Source: Pseudomonas sp. GV071
GTDB taxonomy: Bacteria; Pseudomonadota; Gammaproteobacteria; Pseudomonadales; Pseudomonadaceae
Direction of reading: 5' to 3'
DNA: 64,000 nt
NCBI RefSeq assembly: GCF_003050835.1
Contig: NZ_QAOJ01000001.1
Span: 682,001 to 746,000, forward strand
This document shows, piece by piece, positions 25,091-33,554 of this stretch. Positions within the stretch are counted from its first letter, which is position 1, and every line of letters starts with the position of its first letter. The notes beneath the pieces were generated by a model. The model ran no database searches. It saw only the letters and a program-made list of their open reading frames with translations, and was not told where the DNA came from. The position numbers and the translations under genes were made by a program.

Positions 25091-26097
25091 AGGGCCGCCT
25101 CGACCTTACTGCGCACCTCGTCAGTCACCCAGGCTTGCCACACCTGGGGGTTGGCCTTGAGGAACTGCTTGGCTGCCTCGCGTGGCGCTTGGTGGTTTTC
25201 GCTCATTTTTGCCAGGGTGGTGTTGAGCAGGTCGATGGGGAAGTCGACTTTTTCAAACAGCGCCACCAGCTCCGGGTATTGCTGATGGAAGGGCGCCGAC
25301 ACGCCGATCGACAAACGCGCTGCCAGCGAGCGGCTGCCACGCGGGTTGGGGTTTTTGCTATCGGCCAGGGTTTTCCAGGCATCGGCATCGAACGCCGGCT
25401 CTTCCAGGCGAACCAGTTTGTAGCGGCCCATCAACGGGGTGGGCGACCAGTAATAGAACAGCACCGGTTTGCCGCGGCGGATCGACGAGGTGATCTCCGC
25501 ATCCAGCGCGGCGCCCGAGCCGGTACGGAAGTTCACGTAGCTGTCGGTGAGGCCATAGGCTTTGAGTTTTTGCGTGTTGACCACTTCCGAGGTCCAGCCG
25601 GCCGGGCTGTTGAGGAAGCGGCCTTTTTCCGGTTGTTCGGCGTCGCGGAAGACCTCGGCGTATTTGGGCAGGTCGCTGACTGAACGCAGGTCCGGGGCCA
25701 CTGGTTTGATGCCTTTGGCCGGGTCGCCGTGGATGACGTAGTCAGGGACCCACCAGCCTTCGTCGGCGTTTTTGACGATGTCACCGAGGCCGAAGACTTT
25801 GCCTTCTGCTTCGGCTTTGACCCAGGCAGGGCTGCGGCCGGCCCATTCTTCGCCGATGACCTGGATGTCGTTGCGGGCCAGGGCCGCTTCCAGGCTGACG
25901 GTGCTGCCGGGGAGGGTGTCGGTGGGGTAGCCGTAACCTTTTTCTACGATGAGGCGTAGGACCTCGGTGATCAGGCTGCCGCTTTCCCAGGTGATGTCGC
26001 CGAAGTGGATGGGTTTTGGGTCGGCGGCGTTTGCGCCGGGGATGGCCAGTGTCAGCGTTAGGGCTGCGGTGCTTAGCCAGCGGGTAAGTGTCTGCAT
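25087..26097 (-). CDS. Glycine betaine/choline-type substrate-binding protein, ProX/OpuAC-like
   Basis: 336 residues with a Sec signal peptide (MQTLTRWLSTAALTLTLAIP, cleavage near ANA/AD). The OpuAC-type domain shows ITWESGSLITEVLRLIVEKG (about 36-55), LEAALARNDIQVIGEEWAG (about 70-88) with a ligand-cage aromatic, WVPDYVI and KPVLFYYWSPTPLM. Ligands of this class are quaternary or tertiary ammonium and sulfonium compounds. The gene is followed by its permease with a 4-base overlap but lacks an ATPase gene. Upstream lies the third copy of the dispersed repeat rather than a clear promoter. Confidence 0.88.
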   Translation of the reverse strand: MQTLTRWLSTAALTLTLAIPGANAADPKPIHFGDITWESGSLITEVLRLIVEKGYGYPTDTLPGSTVSLEAALARNDIQVIGEEWAGRSPAWVKAEAEGKVFGLGDIVKNADEGWWVPDYVIHGDPAKGIKPVAPDLRSVSDLPKYAEVFRDAEQPEKGRFLNSPAGWTSEVVNTQKLKAYGLTDSYVNFRTGSGAALDAEITSSIRRGKPVLFYYWSPTPLMGRYKLVRLEEPAFDADAWKTLADSKNPNPRGSRSLAARLSIGVSAPFHQQYPELVALFEKVDFPIDLLNTTLAKMSENHQAPREAAKQFLKANPQVWQAWVTDEVRSKVEAAL

Positions 26098-26117
26098 TGA
26101 TTTGTCCTTTCCGCGGT

Positions 26118-26494
26118 TCCGTTTTTGTAGGGTGTGCTGTGCGCACCTTTGCGATTGTTTGGTGATCGGTTTTCTTTTTTATTACCGTGTTGGCTGATCG
26201 TTTTGTTTCGCGCCTTACGCGCGAGTTTCTTTTGTCAGTCGACACAAAAGAAACCAAAAAGTCTCGCCCCCACCTTGGCCTTCCGCTGCGCTCCAGGTCC
26301 CCTCCCTACGTCGCCGCTCCAGGGGCCGGCAAAACGCGGCCATCCATGGCCCGTCTTTGCCTTTCGCGGCTCCTGCCGCTCAACCCCTTCCACGACGACT
26401 CCGCTCGGCCTGCGCTCAAGGGGCGGGTGGATCAAAAGCGGTAGATCACAAGCTCAAACGCAGGCTCCTGTAGGAGCGGCTTCAGCCGCGATGC
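26118..26494 (+). repeat. Dispersed intergenic repeat, copy C, ending in a REP unit
   Basis: This third copy fills the 416-bp gap between two minus-strand genes. It opens with a hairpin (GGTGTGCTGTGCGCACC, about 26130-26146) and TTTCGCGCCTTACGCGCGA, then a perfect 11-bp stem (26225-26235 with 26244-26254, GTTTCTTTTGT/ACAAAAGAAAC) around CAGTCGAC, then CCCCCACCTTGGCCTTCCGC, CCATCCATGGCCC, TTTCGCGGCTCCTGCCGCT, CAAGGGGCGGGTGGATCA and a REP (26467-26493). The stem differs from copies A and B but pairing is kept. Nothing else is seen in the gap. Confidence 0.75.
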
Positions 26495-26513
26495 TTTTGA
26501 TCCTTTCGCTCCG

Positions 26514-29153
26514 TCAGAAATCGTAGGTCACTTTGCTGTAGTAGAACGTGCCTTCTGGCGCTGCCGGTGACAGGAAGCTGTATTGCTGTGAAGGCGTCTG
26601 GCGCAGTTGGTCGTTGTAGTCGTCCGGTTTGCTGTCGAACAGGTTGTTGGCACCGACCGAGACTTTGAGCGCTTTGCTGAAGGCGTAGTTCAGGTCCAGA
26701 TCGGTGATCCATTGCGCGGAAAAGGTTTGGTCGTATTGCGCGGCAGCTTCGGAGGCGGCGTATTTGCGGTATTCGCCGAAGCGGGTTTGGTACAGGCTGA
26801 TGGTCCAGGCGCCAATGCTGTGGACGGCGCCCAGGATCAGTTTGTCTTCGGGGTAGCCGTGTTCCAGGTAGCCTTCGGACTCGCGGGTGACGGTGGTGAA
26901 GCCGTTGCGGTTTTCGTGGATTTTTTCAACCGTGGTGCGGGTTTTGGTGTAGCCGGCGGACAGTGCCAATTTGCCGTATTCGGCCAGTTCAAGGTTGTAT
27001 TTGCCGACGATGTCGACGCCACGGGTTTGCGTGTCGGCGGCATTGGTCATGAACTGCGCCCAGCTGTATTGGCCGTAACCGGCGGCGGTGAGAATGGCCT
27101 CGGCTTCGGGGCCGTAGATGCCGCCGCTGTAGAGGATGCGGTCGTGGATGTCGATCTGGTAGGCGTCGACGGTCAACGAGGCGTGTTCACTCGGGCGCCA
27201 CACCAGGCCCAGGGAGTAGTTGTTGGATTTCTCTGGTTTCAGCTTCTCGGCGCCCAGGGCGCGGGCGGCGGGGTTATCGACCGGCAGCATGCGGGTGAGT
27301 ACCGGGTTGCCGCTGGCATCGACGTTGGTGGTGGTGGTCCAGGACGTGCCGATCTGGCCCAGGGTTGGCGCGCGATAAGCGTTGTTGACGGTGGCGCGCA
27401 GGCCCACTTCGGGGGTCAGTTCATAACGGGCCGAGAGCTTGCCGGTGGTGGTGTCGCCAAAGTCGGAGTAGTGCTCGGTGCGCGCCGCCAGGCCGAATTG
27501 GAAACGTTCGGTAAGCTGGTTTTCCAGGCCGACGTAGAAGCCGCCGACCTCGCGGGTATAGGTGGCGGCGTCATCCGGCATCAGCCCGGACGCTTGCACC
27601 GCGCCGACCGCCACGCCATCGATACCGCCGTAGGAGTACGAGGCGAAGTCGCCTTCCTGCAGGCGGTAGCGCTCGTCGCGCCAGGCTAAACCTGCGGACA
27701 GGGTCAGCGGTTTGAAGGCCCAGTCGACGTCGATGTCGCGGCCGTAGTCGAGGTTGATGTTGGTCTGTTCGTTGATCAGCGTGGCCACGTCGAAACGGGT
27801 CGGGCTGGCCACGCCGTAGCTGGGGTTGACGGTGTCCGAAGCGCGCTCGGTGTGTTTGTCGCGGCCGTAGGTGGCGGACAGGTCGAAGCGGCCGAGGCTC
27901 TCGTCTTCATAACGCGAACCGGCGGTCAGCGCGGCGTCTTCGTAGTGGTAGCGGTACTGCGGAATCGTGCCGTTGGGGTAGATTTGCGGCACGTTGTTGG
28001 GGCTGTCGGCCAGCAGTGGCGGGGTGTTGTTGTACGAGGTATCGCGACCGTAGGTGGCGAAGCTGTACAGACGCCAGGCGTCGCTCAGGCCGATTTCGGC
28101 GTTGGCCGCCAGGTTGTATTTCTCTCGGCTGGCGCCGCCCCAACGGGGGGCCTGGTGCTCGCCGTTGGCGTAGTAGTCCTCGCCAATGTCATCGGGTTTG
28201 TTGTTCAGGCCGTTGAAGCTCAGGGTGAGGAAACCATCGCCCGGCAACCCGAGGCCATACCAGCCATCGGCGGACTTGCTAAAGCCATCGCCCTGGCTGT
28301 ATTTGCCCAGTTGCGCGTTGGCCTGGCCGCCCCTGTCCCGCTCTTTGAGTACGATGTTGAGCACCCCGGCGACGGCATCCGAACCGTATTGCGCCGAGGC
28401 GCCGTCGCGCAGCACTTCGACATGGTCGATGGCGCTGAGGGGGATCATGTCCAGGTCCACCGATTGCGCGCCAATGAACGGCACGCCGCCGGAGATATTC
28501 ACCACTGCCGAGGCGTGCCGGCGTTTGCCATTGATCAGCACCAGGGTCTGGTCCGGCGACAGCCCGCGCAAGGAGGCGCCTTTGGGATCCTGGCCACGGG
28601 TGGCGCTCTGGTTCTGCGGGAAGTTGAACGAGGGCACCAGTTGGAACAACGCCTGGTTGAGGCTGGTGGCGCCGGTCTGGACCAGCTCTTTGGCATCGAT
28701 CACATCCACTGGCGCGCTGCTGGTCAGGGCGGTGGCGTCCTGGCGACGGGTGCCAATGGCGACCACGCGATCGAGGGTCGGAATGTTGCTGTCCACGGCT
28801 GCGCCGTTGGCGCGTTGGCTGGCCTGGCGTTTGGCGGTTTGGCGAATCACAAAGGCGCCGTCATCGCTAACCTGCAGCTGCAGGCCGGTGCCAGCCAGTG
28901 CCGCGTCTACGGCTTGTTGTGGGTCGTAGTTGCCTTCGACGGCGGCCGAGGAATAACGGCCGAGATCCGGAGTGAAGGAAATCACCTGGCCGCTCTGGCG
29001 GCTGATCGACAGCAGCACTTCATCCAATGGACCGGGTGCCAGGTGATAGCTTTGCGCCGGCCCAGCGGCCAGGGCCGAACCGATAAACAGCGCGGTCAGC
29101 GAGCCAAAGGCCAACGCTGATGCCGTACGGGTGAACACCGATTGACGCGACAT
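26514..29153 (-). CDS. TonB-dependent receptor with STN signalling domain
   Basis: 879 residues: Sec signal peptide (about 1-29), an STN secretin/TonB N-terminal domain (about 36-110, with PLDEVLLSISRQSGQVISF), a TonB box region near TLDRVVAIG (about 126-134), a plug with ASLRGLSPDQTLVLINGKRR (about 192-211) and IDHVEVLRDGASAQYGSDAV (about 240-260), and a barrel ending in TFYYSKVTYDF. The STN domain signals to the FecR protein encoded just upstream, so ligand binding should activate the ECF sigma factor at 30232-30738. The plug resembles that of the receptor at 16171 more than siderophore receptors, so the ligand may not be iron. Confidence 0.9.
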   Translation of the reverse strand: MSRQSVFTRTASALAFGSLTALFIGSALAAGPAQSYHLAPGPLDEVLLSISRQSGQVISFTPDLGRYSSAAVEGNYDPQQAVDAALAGTGLQLQVSDDGAFVIRQTAKRQASQRANGAAVDSNIPTLDRVVAIGTRRQDATALTSSAPVDVIDAKELVQTGATSLNQALFQLVPSFNFPQNQSATRGQDPKGASLRGLSPDQTLVLINGKRRHASAVVNISGGVPFIGAQSVDLDMIPLSAIDHVEVLRDGASAQYGSDAVAGVLNIVLKERDRGGQANAQLGKYSQGDGFSKSADGWYGLGLPGDGFLTLSFNGLNNKPDDIGEDYYANGEHQAPRWGGASREKYNLAANAEIGLSDAWRLYSFATYGRDTSYNNTPPLLADSPNNVPQIYPNGTIPQYRYHYEDAALTAGSRYEDESLGRFDLSATYGRDKHTERASDTVNPSYGVASPTRFDVATLINEQTNINLDYGRDIDVDWAFKPLTLSAGLAWRDERYRLQEGDFASYSYGGIDGVAVGAVQASGLMPDDAATYTREVGGFYVGLENQLTERFQFGLAARTEHYSDFGDTTTGKLSARYELTPEVGLRATVNNAYRAPTLGQIGTSWTTTTNVDASGNPVLTRMLPVDNPAARALGAEKLKPEKSNNYSLGLVWRPSEHASLTVDAYQIDIHDRILYSGGIYGPEAEAILTAAGYGQYSWAQFMTNAADTQTRGVDIVGKYNLELAEYGKLALSAGYTKTRTTVEKIHENRNGFTTVTRESEGYLEHGYPEDKLILGAVHSIGAWTISLYQTRFGEYRKYAASEAAAQYDQTFSAQWITDLDLNYAFSKALKVSVGANNLFDSKPDDYNDQLRQTPSQQYSFLSPAAPEGTFYYSKVTYDF

Positions 29154-29284
29154 AACTTCCCCCCAATTTTTTATCGACGCCGCTCCTTGCAGCGCTTACG
29201 TCAGGGATGTGCTTCGGCATGCCGGAAACTTGCAGATCGTTTGGTTATGTCGTTAGAACGTGGACTTTTGGTTTTCAACGCAGA
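29154..29284 (-). promoter_or_regulatory. Leader between the FecR-type gene and the TonB receptor
   Basis: A 131-bp gap where the ECF-sigma-dependent promoter of the receptor would lie. On the minus strand the receptor ATG is preceded by GGGGGAAGTT, a good ribosome site. No further element is certain. Confidence 0.4.
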
Positions 29285-30235
29285 TCAAACCGGCCCAACG
29301 TTCACCCACAGATCACTGCGCCGAGCGATGCGAATCGGCAGGGTGCGCGCCAGGGTGTCGAGCACCTGATCGCTGTCATCCAGCCGATACAAGCCGCTGA
29401 CCCGCAAGCTGGCTACTGCCGGGTCTACCCGCAGCAGCCCACTGCGATAGGGCCGCAGGGCATCGAGCACCTCGCCCAGGGTCTGGTTGCGCACTTCCAA
29501 CAGGCCATCCACCCAGGCACCTTCACCGCCTTGCAACGGCGTAGCGGGGCTGAAGCGATAGGCGTCGAAACTCAGTTGCTGGCGGCTGGCGAGGTAACCT
29601 TGCGCGCCGGAAAAACTGGTCAATTCCAGCGCTCCATCCAACGCTGCCACCACGCCACTGAGCTCGCCGACCCGCAGTTGCAGGCGCCCGCCACGGCTGC
29701 TGAGTTGGCCGAACGCGCTGCTCACCAGCAGCGGCCGGCTGTCGTCGGCGACCCGCACTTGCAACTCGCCGCTGCGCAGGCGCAGCAGGCGGCGTTGCGG
29801 GGTGAAGTCGATGTCCACCGCGCTGCGTGCGTTCAGCACCAGTTCACTGCCGTCATCGAGAGTGAGCCGTTGGCGTTGGCCGGTGGCGGTAGCGATATCG
29901 GCGCTGAGTTCATCCAGCGGCCAGCGGCGGTTGGTCAACAGGCCGACGCCAATGGCGACTCCGGCGCCCACCAGGGCACCGCGCAGCAGTTGCCGACGGC
30001 TAGTACCAGCGGCGTTGAGGGTGCGCTGTACTTGTTCGCCACGCAGGCCCTGGGCGCTGGGCACGCGAAATACGTCGAGATTTTTTTCCAGGTTGTCCCA
30101 CAGCTGTTGGTGGCGCACGTCGCGGGCGCGCCAGGCGGCGAAGGCTTGCAGATCGTCGTGGCTGGCAGTGCCCGAGCGCAGCAGCACCAGCCAGTCGCTG
30201 GCCTGTTCGATCAGGCGGTTGTCGTCGCGGCTCAT
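29285..30235 (-). CDS. FecR-family anti-sigma/sigma regulator, inner membrane
   Basis: 316 residues from the ATG at 30235, which overlaps the sigma-factor stop (ATGA); an ATG 21 bases further upstream is in frame but lies inside the sigma gene. The N-terminal DUF4880-type region (about 1-75, WLVLLRSGTASHDDLQAFAAW) binds the sigma factor. TSRRQLLRGALVGAGVAIGV (about 79-98) gives a twin-arginine motif leading into the single membrane helix, as in several FecR proteins. A periplasmic FecR domain with LTLDDGSELVLNARSAVDID and a C-terminal STN-like region follow. It relays occupancy of the receptor at 26514-29153. Confidence 0.88.
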   Translation of the reverse strand: MSRDDNRLIEQASDWLVLLRSGTASHDDLQAFAAWRARDVRHQQLWDNLEKNLDVFRVPSAQGLRGEQVQRTLNAAGTSRRQLLRGALVGAGVAIGVGLLTNRRWPLDELSADIATATGQRQRLTLDDGSELVLNARSAVDIDFTPQRRLLRLRSGELQVRVADDSRPLLVSSAFGQLSSRGGRLQLRVGELSGVVAALDGALELTSFSGAQGYLASRQQLSFDAYRFSPATPLQGGEGAWVDGLLEVRNQTLGEVLDALRPYRSGLLRVDPAVASLRVSGLYRLDDSDQVLDTLARTLPIRIARRSDLWVNVGPV

Positions 30236-30738
30236 GGCAGGCTCAGCCGCAGGCAACGTTGCAGGGCCTTGCCCATGTAGTCACTTACCGAGCGCTGGGA
30301 GATGCCCAGGGCCACGGCGATTTCCGGGTAGGTGAGGCCGTCCACCTGCGACAGCAGAAAGGTCGCTTTGACCTTGGCCGGCAGGCCGTCGAGCAACTGG
30401 TCGATGCGCTGCAGCGCTTCCAGCAGCTCGGCGAGTTGTTCTGGTGAGCGCTCGTCGGCGGCGTCAGGGTCGAGGCTGTCGAGGTAGGCGCGTTCCAGGT
30501 CGCGGCGGCGCCACAGCTGGTAGAGCAGGCGGCGGGCGATGGTGGTGAGCAACGCGCGCGGCTCGCGGATCGGCGCCAGGGCCGGGCTGGCGAGAATCTG
30601 CGCAAAGGTTTCGGCGGCCAGGTCTTCGGCGCTGGCACGTGACTCCAGATGCCGCCGCAACCGGCCTTGCAGCCAGTCGTAATGCTGGCGGAACAGCAGG
30701 CCAACGTACTGGCCATGGGATTTGTCGGCACCGGACAT
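30232..30738 (-). CDS. ECF sigma factor, FecI-like
   Basis: 168 residues from the ATG at 30738, with GGAG five bases upstream; an ATG at 30792 would add 18 residues without homology. Region 2 (about 10-75, with ASAEDLAAETFAQILASP) and region 4 (about 110-165, with VKATFLLSQVDGLTYPEIAV and ISQRSVSDYMGKALQRCL) are clear. It directs RNA polymerase to the receptor gene when released by the FecR partner. The 138-bp gap upstream suggests its own promoter, although the desaturase and PhnD-like genes lie in the same direction. Confidence 0.88.
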   Translation of the reverse strand: MSGADKSHGQYVGLLFRQHYDWLQGRLRRHLESRASAEDLAAETFAQILASPALAPIREPRALLTTIARRLLYQLWRRRDLERAYLDSLDPDAADERSPEQLAELLEALQRIDQLLDGLPAKVKATFLLSQVDGLTYPEIAVALGISQRSVSDYMGKALQRCLRLSLP

Positions 30739-30876
30739 GACGGCTCCAAAAAACTGAAAAGGCAGGGGAGTCCGGTGTTCCGGTGGAGGCATGCTAACAA
30801 GGGCGCTTATTCTTTAAAAATAGCTTTATTAGCTACATTTATTCTTTTATGGTCTATTCGATGGCAGCTACGGTGC
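30739..30876 (-). promoter_or_regulatory. AT-rich gap upstream of the FecI-like sigma gene
   Basis: 138 bp, strongly AT-rich between 30805 and 30860 (TTCTTTAAAAATAGCTTTAT, ACATTTATTC), so it is a likely promoter. It carries GGCGCTTATTC at 30802-30812, the same 11-base word found on the minus strand at 2790-2800. No convincing Fur box was found. Confidence 0.4.
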
Positions 30877-31665
30877 CTACGTATGCAAGTCGGCGAGACC
30901 GTGCTCGGCAGCCTGGCATTGGTAATCCAGCAACACTTGATAATCCGCCTCGCTGGCCGGCAGCACCTGGCGAATGCGCAGCACCTGCGCCACTTCCGGC
31001 TCATCGAGCAGCGCCTGGTTGAGGGCTGCCCGAATGCGCTGCACCTGCTGCTGATCGGCGGCGCTGATATAGGGCAGTGTGGGGCTCGGAGCGCTGGTTT
31101 GCAGGATGCGCACGCCCGCGACTTCTTCGGGCGCGTAGAGGGCCAGGTAGGCAAAGGTCACGCTGTCCACGGCGATCAGGTCTACCCGGCCTTCGCGCAG
31201 CCAGGCCAGGCTTTGTCGGTGGCTGCCGCTGACCGCCAGGCTGGCGAAAAAACGTCCGTCTTGCTGCCAGGGCGCTAGGGCGTGGCGCAGCAGGTTCATG
31301 CCGGTGTTGGAGTCCAGGCTATTGGCCGCACCTCGGCAGCCGCACATGTCTTGCAGACTGTTGCGCGGCTCGTCGGCACGCACCAGTAACAGGCTGCAAT
31401 GTTCGCCGTTATGGCTATGGGGAAGATCGAAATCCGGGCGGCCGAGCAGCCGCACCTGGCCGCGCAATTGGGTCATCAGCGGGTAGCCACAGGTTTGCGT
31501 CAGCAGCAGATTGGGCGAGCGGAACAGGGCATGCAGATCGGTGTCGGCCCACGGCAGTCGTTCGCCCTCCAGCAGTCGCAGGGTGCGCGCCAGCCAGCGC
31601 TCGCTGGCCTCGCGAACGGGCTCGGGCGCCGGGTACATCAGCAGTTCGGCATAGCCACGTGTCAT
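30877..31665 (-). CDS. PhnD/SsuA/transferrin-like binding-fold protein without signal peptide
   Basis: 262 residues related to phosphate/phosphonate ABC binding proteins: LLMYPAPEPVREASERW at the start, LLLTQTCGYPLMTQLRGQVR (about 52-72), GAANSLDSNTGMNLLRHALAP (about 113-133) and VDLIAVDSVTFAYLALYAP. It begins directly with the folded domain, so it should stay in the cytoplasm, as is common for this subfamily. It therefore is not an ordinary transport subunit and may act as a soluble ligand binder. It overlaps the desaturase stop (ATGA) and precedes the FecI/FecR/receptor set. Confidence 0.78.
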   Translation of the reverse strand: MTRGYAELLMYPAPEPVREASERWLARTLRLLEGERLPWADTDLHALFRSPNLLLTQTCGYPLMTQLRGQVRLLGRPDFDLPHSHNGEHCSLLLVRADEPRNSLQDMCGCRGAANSLDSNTGMNLLRHALAPWQQDGRFFASLAVSGSHRQSLAWLREGRVDLIAVDSVTFAYLALYAPEEVAGVRILQTSAPSPTLPYISAADQQQVQRIRAALNQALLDEPEVAQVLRIRQVLPASEADYQVLLDYQCQAAEHGLADLHT

Positions 31666-32615
31666 GGCTGATAGTCCTGCGGGCTAACCAGGGGATGGGC
31701 CGGGTTGTCGACCGGACGTACGCCGTGTCGGCGAATCAACTGGCTGTATCCCCGGACCAGAAAACCGCCACTGCGTGCCAGCCAATACTCGCGCCGGGCG
31801 CGATAGACCGAGGGTAGCCGATACCACGGCAGCCACGGCAAGTCGTGGTGCACCAGGTGCAGGTTGAGATTGAGGAACAGCCAGCGCCACGGCCAGCCCG
31901 CTTCATTTAGCACGCTGCGTTGCGCCGGTTCGGCCGCCGGGCGGTGTTCGTAAAAGGAGCGCAGCATGCTCAGCGCCAAGGCCGGCACGCTGACCAAGGC
32001 CACATAGTGCAGGGCCGACAATGCACTGTAGCGCTGCACCCAACACAGCAGCGTCGCGCACAGCAGGCCATGGCAACTCCACATCAACCACGCCTGACGT
32101 TCACCGCGCAGCAAGCGTCGGCCCTCGCTGATCAGCAGACCCGCCAAGGCCAATGGCGCGCCCACCAGCAGGCGGCCAATCACGGTTTTATTCAGCCAAT
32201 GCAGCGCGCGAGTAACGGCGGGTAATGCGCGCCACTGCTCGGGGTGCAGGTAGCGACTTTCGGGGTCGACCCCAGGCAGGGTCAGGCTTTCGTCGCGGTG
32301 GTGCGCCAGGTGGCTGTCGCGGTACAGCGTGTAGGGATACCAGATCGCGTAAGGGCCATAGGCCAACACTTTGTTCAGCCACGGCAGGCGGGTGGGGTGG
32401 CCATGCAGCACTTCGTGCTGCACCGACATCCACAGGGTTACCAGGGGAATCAGCAGCACGGTGGTCGGCCATTTGCCCAAGTGCGGGCTGGCCCAGAGCA
32501 GCGCGAACCAGGCCACTTGCACGCCAAGCAGCAATAACCAGGTCGGCCATTCCTGCCGACCGAAGCGGTCCTGTTCCAGGCCTGCGCGCAGGCGTTGCCA
32601 GTGAGTGTGTTGCAT
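31662..32615 (-). CDS. Membrane fatty-acid-desaturase-family di-iron protein
   Basis: 317 residues with four or more hydrophobic segments and the three histidine boxes that hold the di-iron centre: H67EVLH71, H102LAH105H106 and H253LVH256H257. The family includes acyl-lipid desaturases, hydroxylases and monooxygenases. The gene overlaps a PhnD-like gene and sits above an ECF-sigma/receptor module, so the substrate need not be a membrane lipid. The start follows a promoter gap of 90 bp shared with the divergently oriented side of the GntR gene's 3' end. Confidence 0.87.
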   Translation of the reverse strand: MQHTHWQRLRAGLEQDRFGRQEWPTWLLLLGVQVAWFALLWASPHLGKWPTTVLLIPLVTLWMSVQHEVLHGHPTRLPWLNKVLAYGPYAIWYPYTLYRDSHLAHHRDESLTLPGVDPESRYLHPEQWRALPAVTRALHWLNKTVIGRLLVGAPLALAGLLISEGRRLLRGERQAWLMWSCHGLLCATLLCWVQRYSALSALHYVALVSVPALALSMLRSFYEHRPAAEPAQRSVLNEAGWPWRWLFLNLNLHLVHHDLPWLPWYRLPSVYRARREYWLARSGGFLVRGYSQLIRRHGVRPVDNPAHPLVSPQDYQP

Positions 32616-32705
32616 ACCACGGTCCCCAGAAGTTGCAGCGAATCAGCGCTGTCTACTGGGTGTGGCGCGGGACGTTGAAATCTTGCAGAACGTTTGGGAA
32701 TAGCC

Positions 32706-33434
32706 TTATGCCTGACGGGTTTTGAACACGCCGCTCAACACAAATTCGTAGCGTTCGGGGCGGATATAGAACGTGGTGCGGTCGCAGCATTGCTGGTCGT
32801 CGAACCACGAGGTGCGCTGCATCACCAACAGCGCAGTGCCGCGTTTTACCCCCAGGTGCTCGGCCAGGGTTTTGTCTGCTTCGCGGGCGCGGATGGCCAT
32901 GTCGGCGCGGCTAACCGGCTTGCCGGTGACCCGTTCCAATACCGAATACAGCGGCTCCTGGGCGGCGGCCTGCCAGTCGACGTCGGCCAGCTCTGCGGTG
33001 AGGTAACTGCGAGCGAAGGCGATGGGTTCGTCGTCGACGATGTGCAGGCGTTCAACCTTGACGCACTGGCCGCTGAACAAACCGGCCAGTTCTTCGGGCA
33101 CCTCGACGCATTGCTGACCGAGCATCCTCATGCTCGGCTTGAGCCCTTGCAGCACCAGGGAGTCGTGGAAACTGCGCAGGGCATCCAGGTCGTGGCGCAC
33201 CTGTTGGGCGGCGACGAAGGTGCCTTTGCCTTGTTTGCGTTCCACCACACCGTCATCACCGAGCTTGGCAAGGGCCAGGCGGATGGTCACCCGGCTGACC
33301 TGAAAACGCTCCACCAGCTCCGATTCCGACGGCAGTTTGCCCAGCGCGCCGAACTGGCCTTGCTGAATTTCAGTAAGCAGTTGTTGAGCAATTTGCTCGT
33401 ACAAAGAGGTGGAGCTTTCGCGCTGCAGGGTCAC
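32706..33434 (-). CDS. GntR-family regulator with UTRA domain (HutC/PhnF subfamily)
   Basis: 242 residues: winged helix-turn-helix at about 8-75 (SLYEQIAQQLLTEIQQGQFG, LPSESELVERFQVSRVTIRLAL, GKGTFVA) and a UTRA effector domain at about 95-235 ending in FYIRPERYEFVLSG. It is divergent from the ABC/DUF3604 operon at 33555-38548, with two overlapping palindromes in the gap, so it is most likely that operon's repressor, relieved by the imported compound or a product. Confidence 0.88.
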   Translation of the reverse strand: MTLQRESSTSLYEQIAQQLLTEIQQGQFGALGKLPSESELVERFQVSRVTIRLALAKLGDDGVVERKQGKGTFVAAQQVRHDLDALRSFHDSLVLQGLKPSMRMLGQQCVEVPEELAGLFSGQCVKVERLHIVDDEPIAFARSYLTAELADVDWQAAAQEPLYSVLERVTGKPVSRADMAIRAREADKTLAEHLGVKRGTALLVMQRTSWFDDQQCCDRTTFYIRPERYEFVLSGVFKTRQA

Positions 33435-33497
33435 GGTTTGGCTGTCCGGTTGAGGAGCTGATTCTAAGGTTATGAGTTTTCGGTCTTAGGCTAACTT

Positions 33498-33513
33498 GTA
33501 TTAATACGTATTA
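33498..33513. promoter_or_regulatory. Overlapping palindromes, probable GntR operator
   Basis: GTATTAATAC (33498-33507) and TAATACGTATTA (33502-33513) are both perfect palindromes and overlap, inside the 120-bp gap between the divergent GntR gene and the ABC operon. HutC/PhnF regulators bind short GT/AC palindromes of this kind. TATAAC follows at 33513-33517 and could be part of a -10 element. Confidence 0.6.
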
Positions 33514-33554
33514 TAACGACCACAGACAGTATAAATGACCTGACGCCCCTTGCC

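Noticed and set aside
6069..26526. Short open frames inside the three intergenic repeats (6069-6335, 13236-13655, 26134-26526)
   Set aside because: Their translations are Arg/Pro/Ser-rich, share only what repeat DNA imposes, and the stem changes between copies preserve pairing rather than codons.
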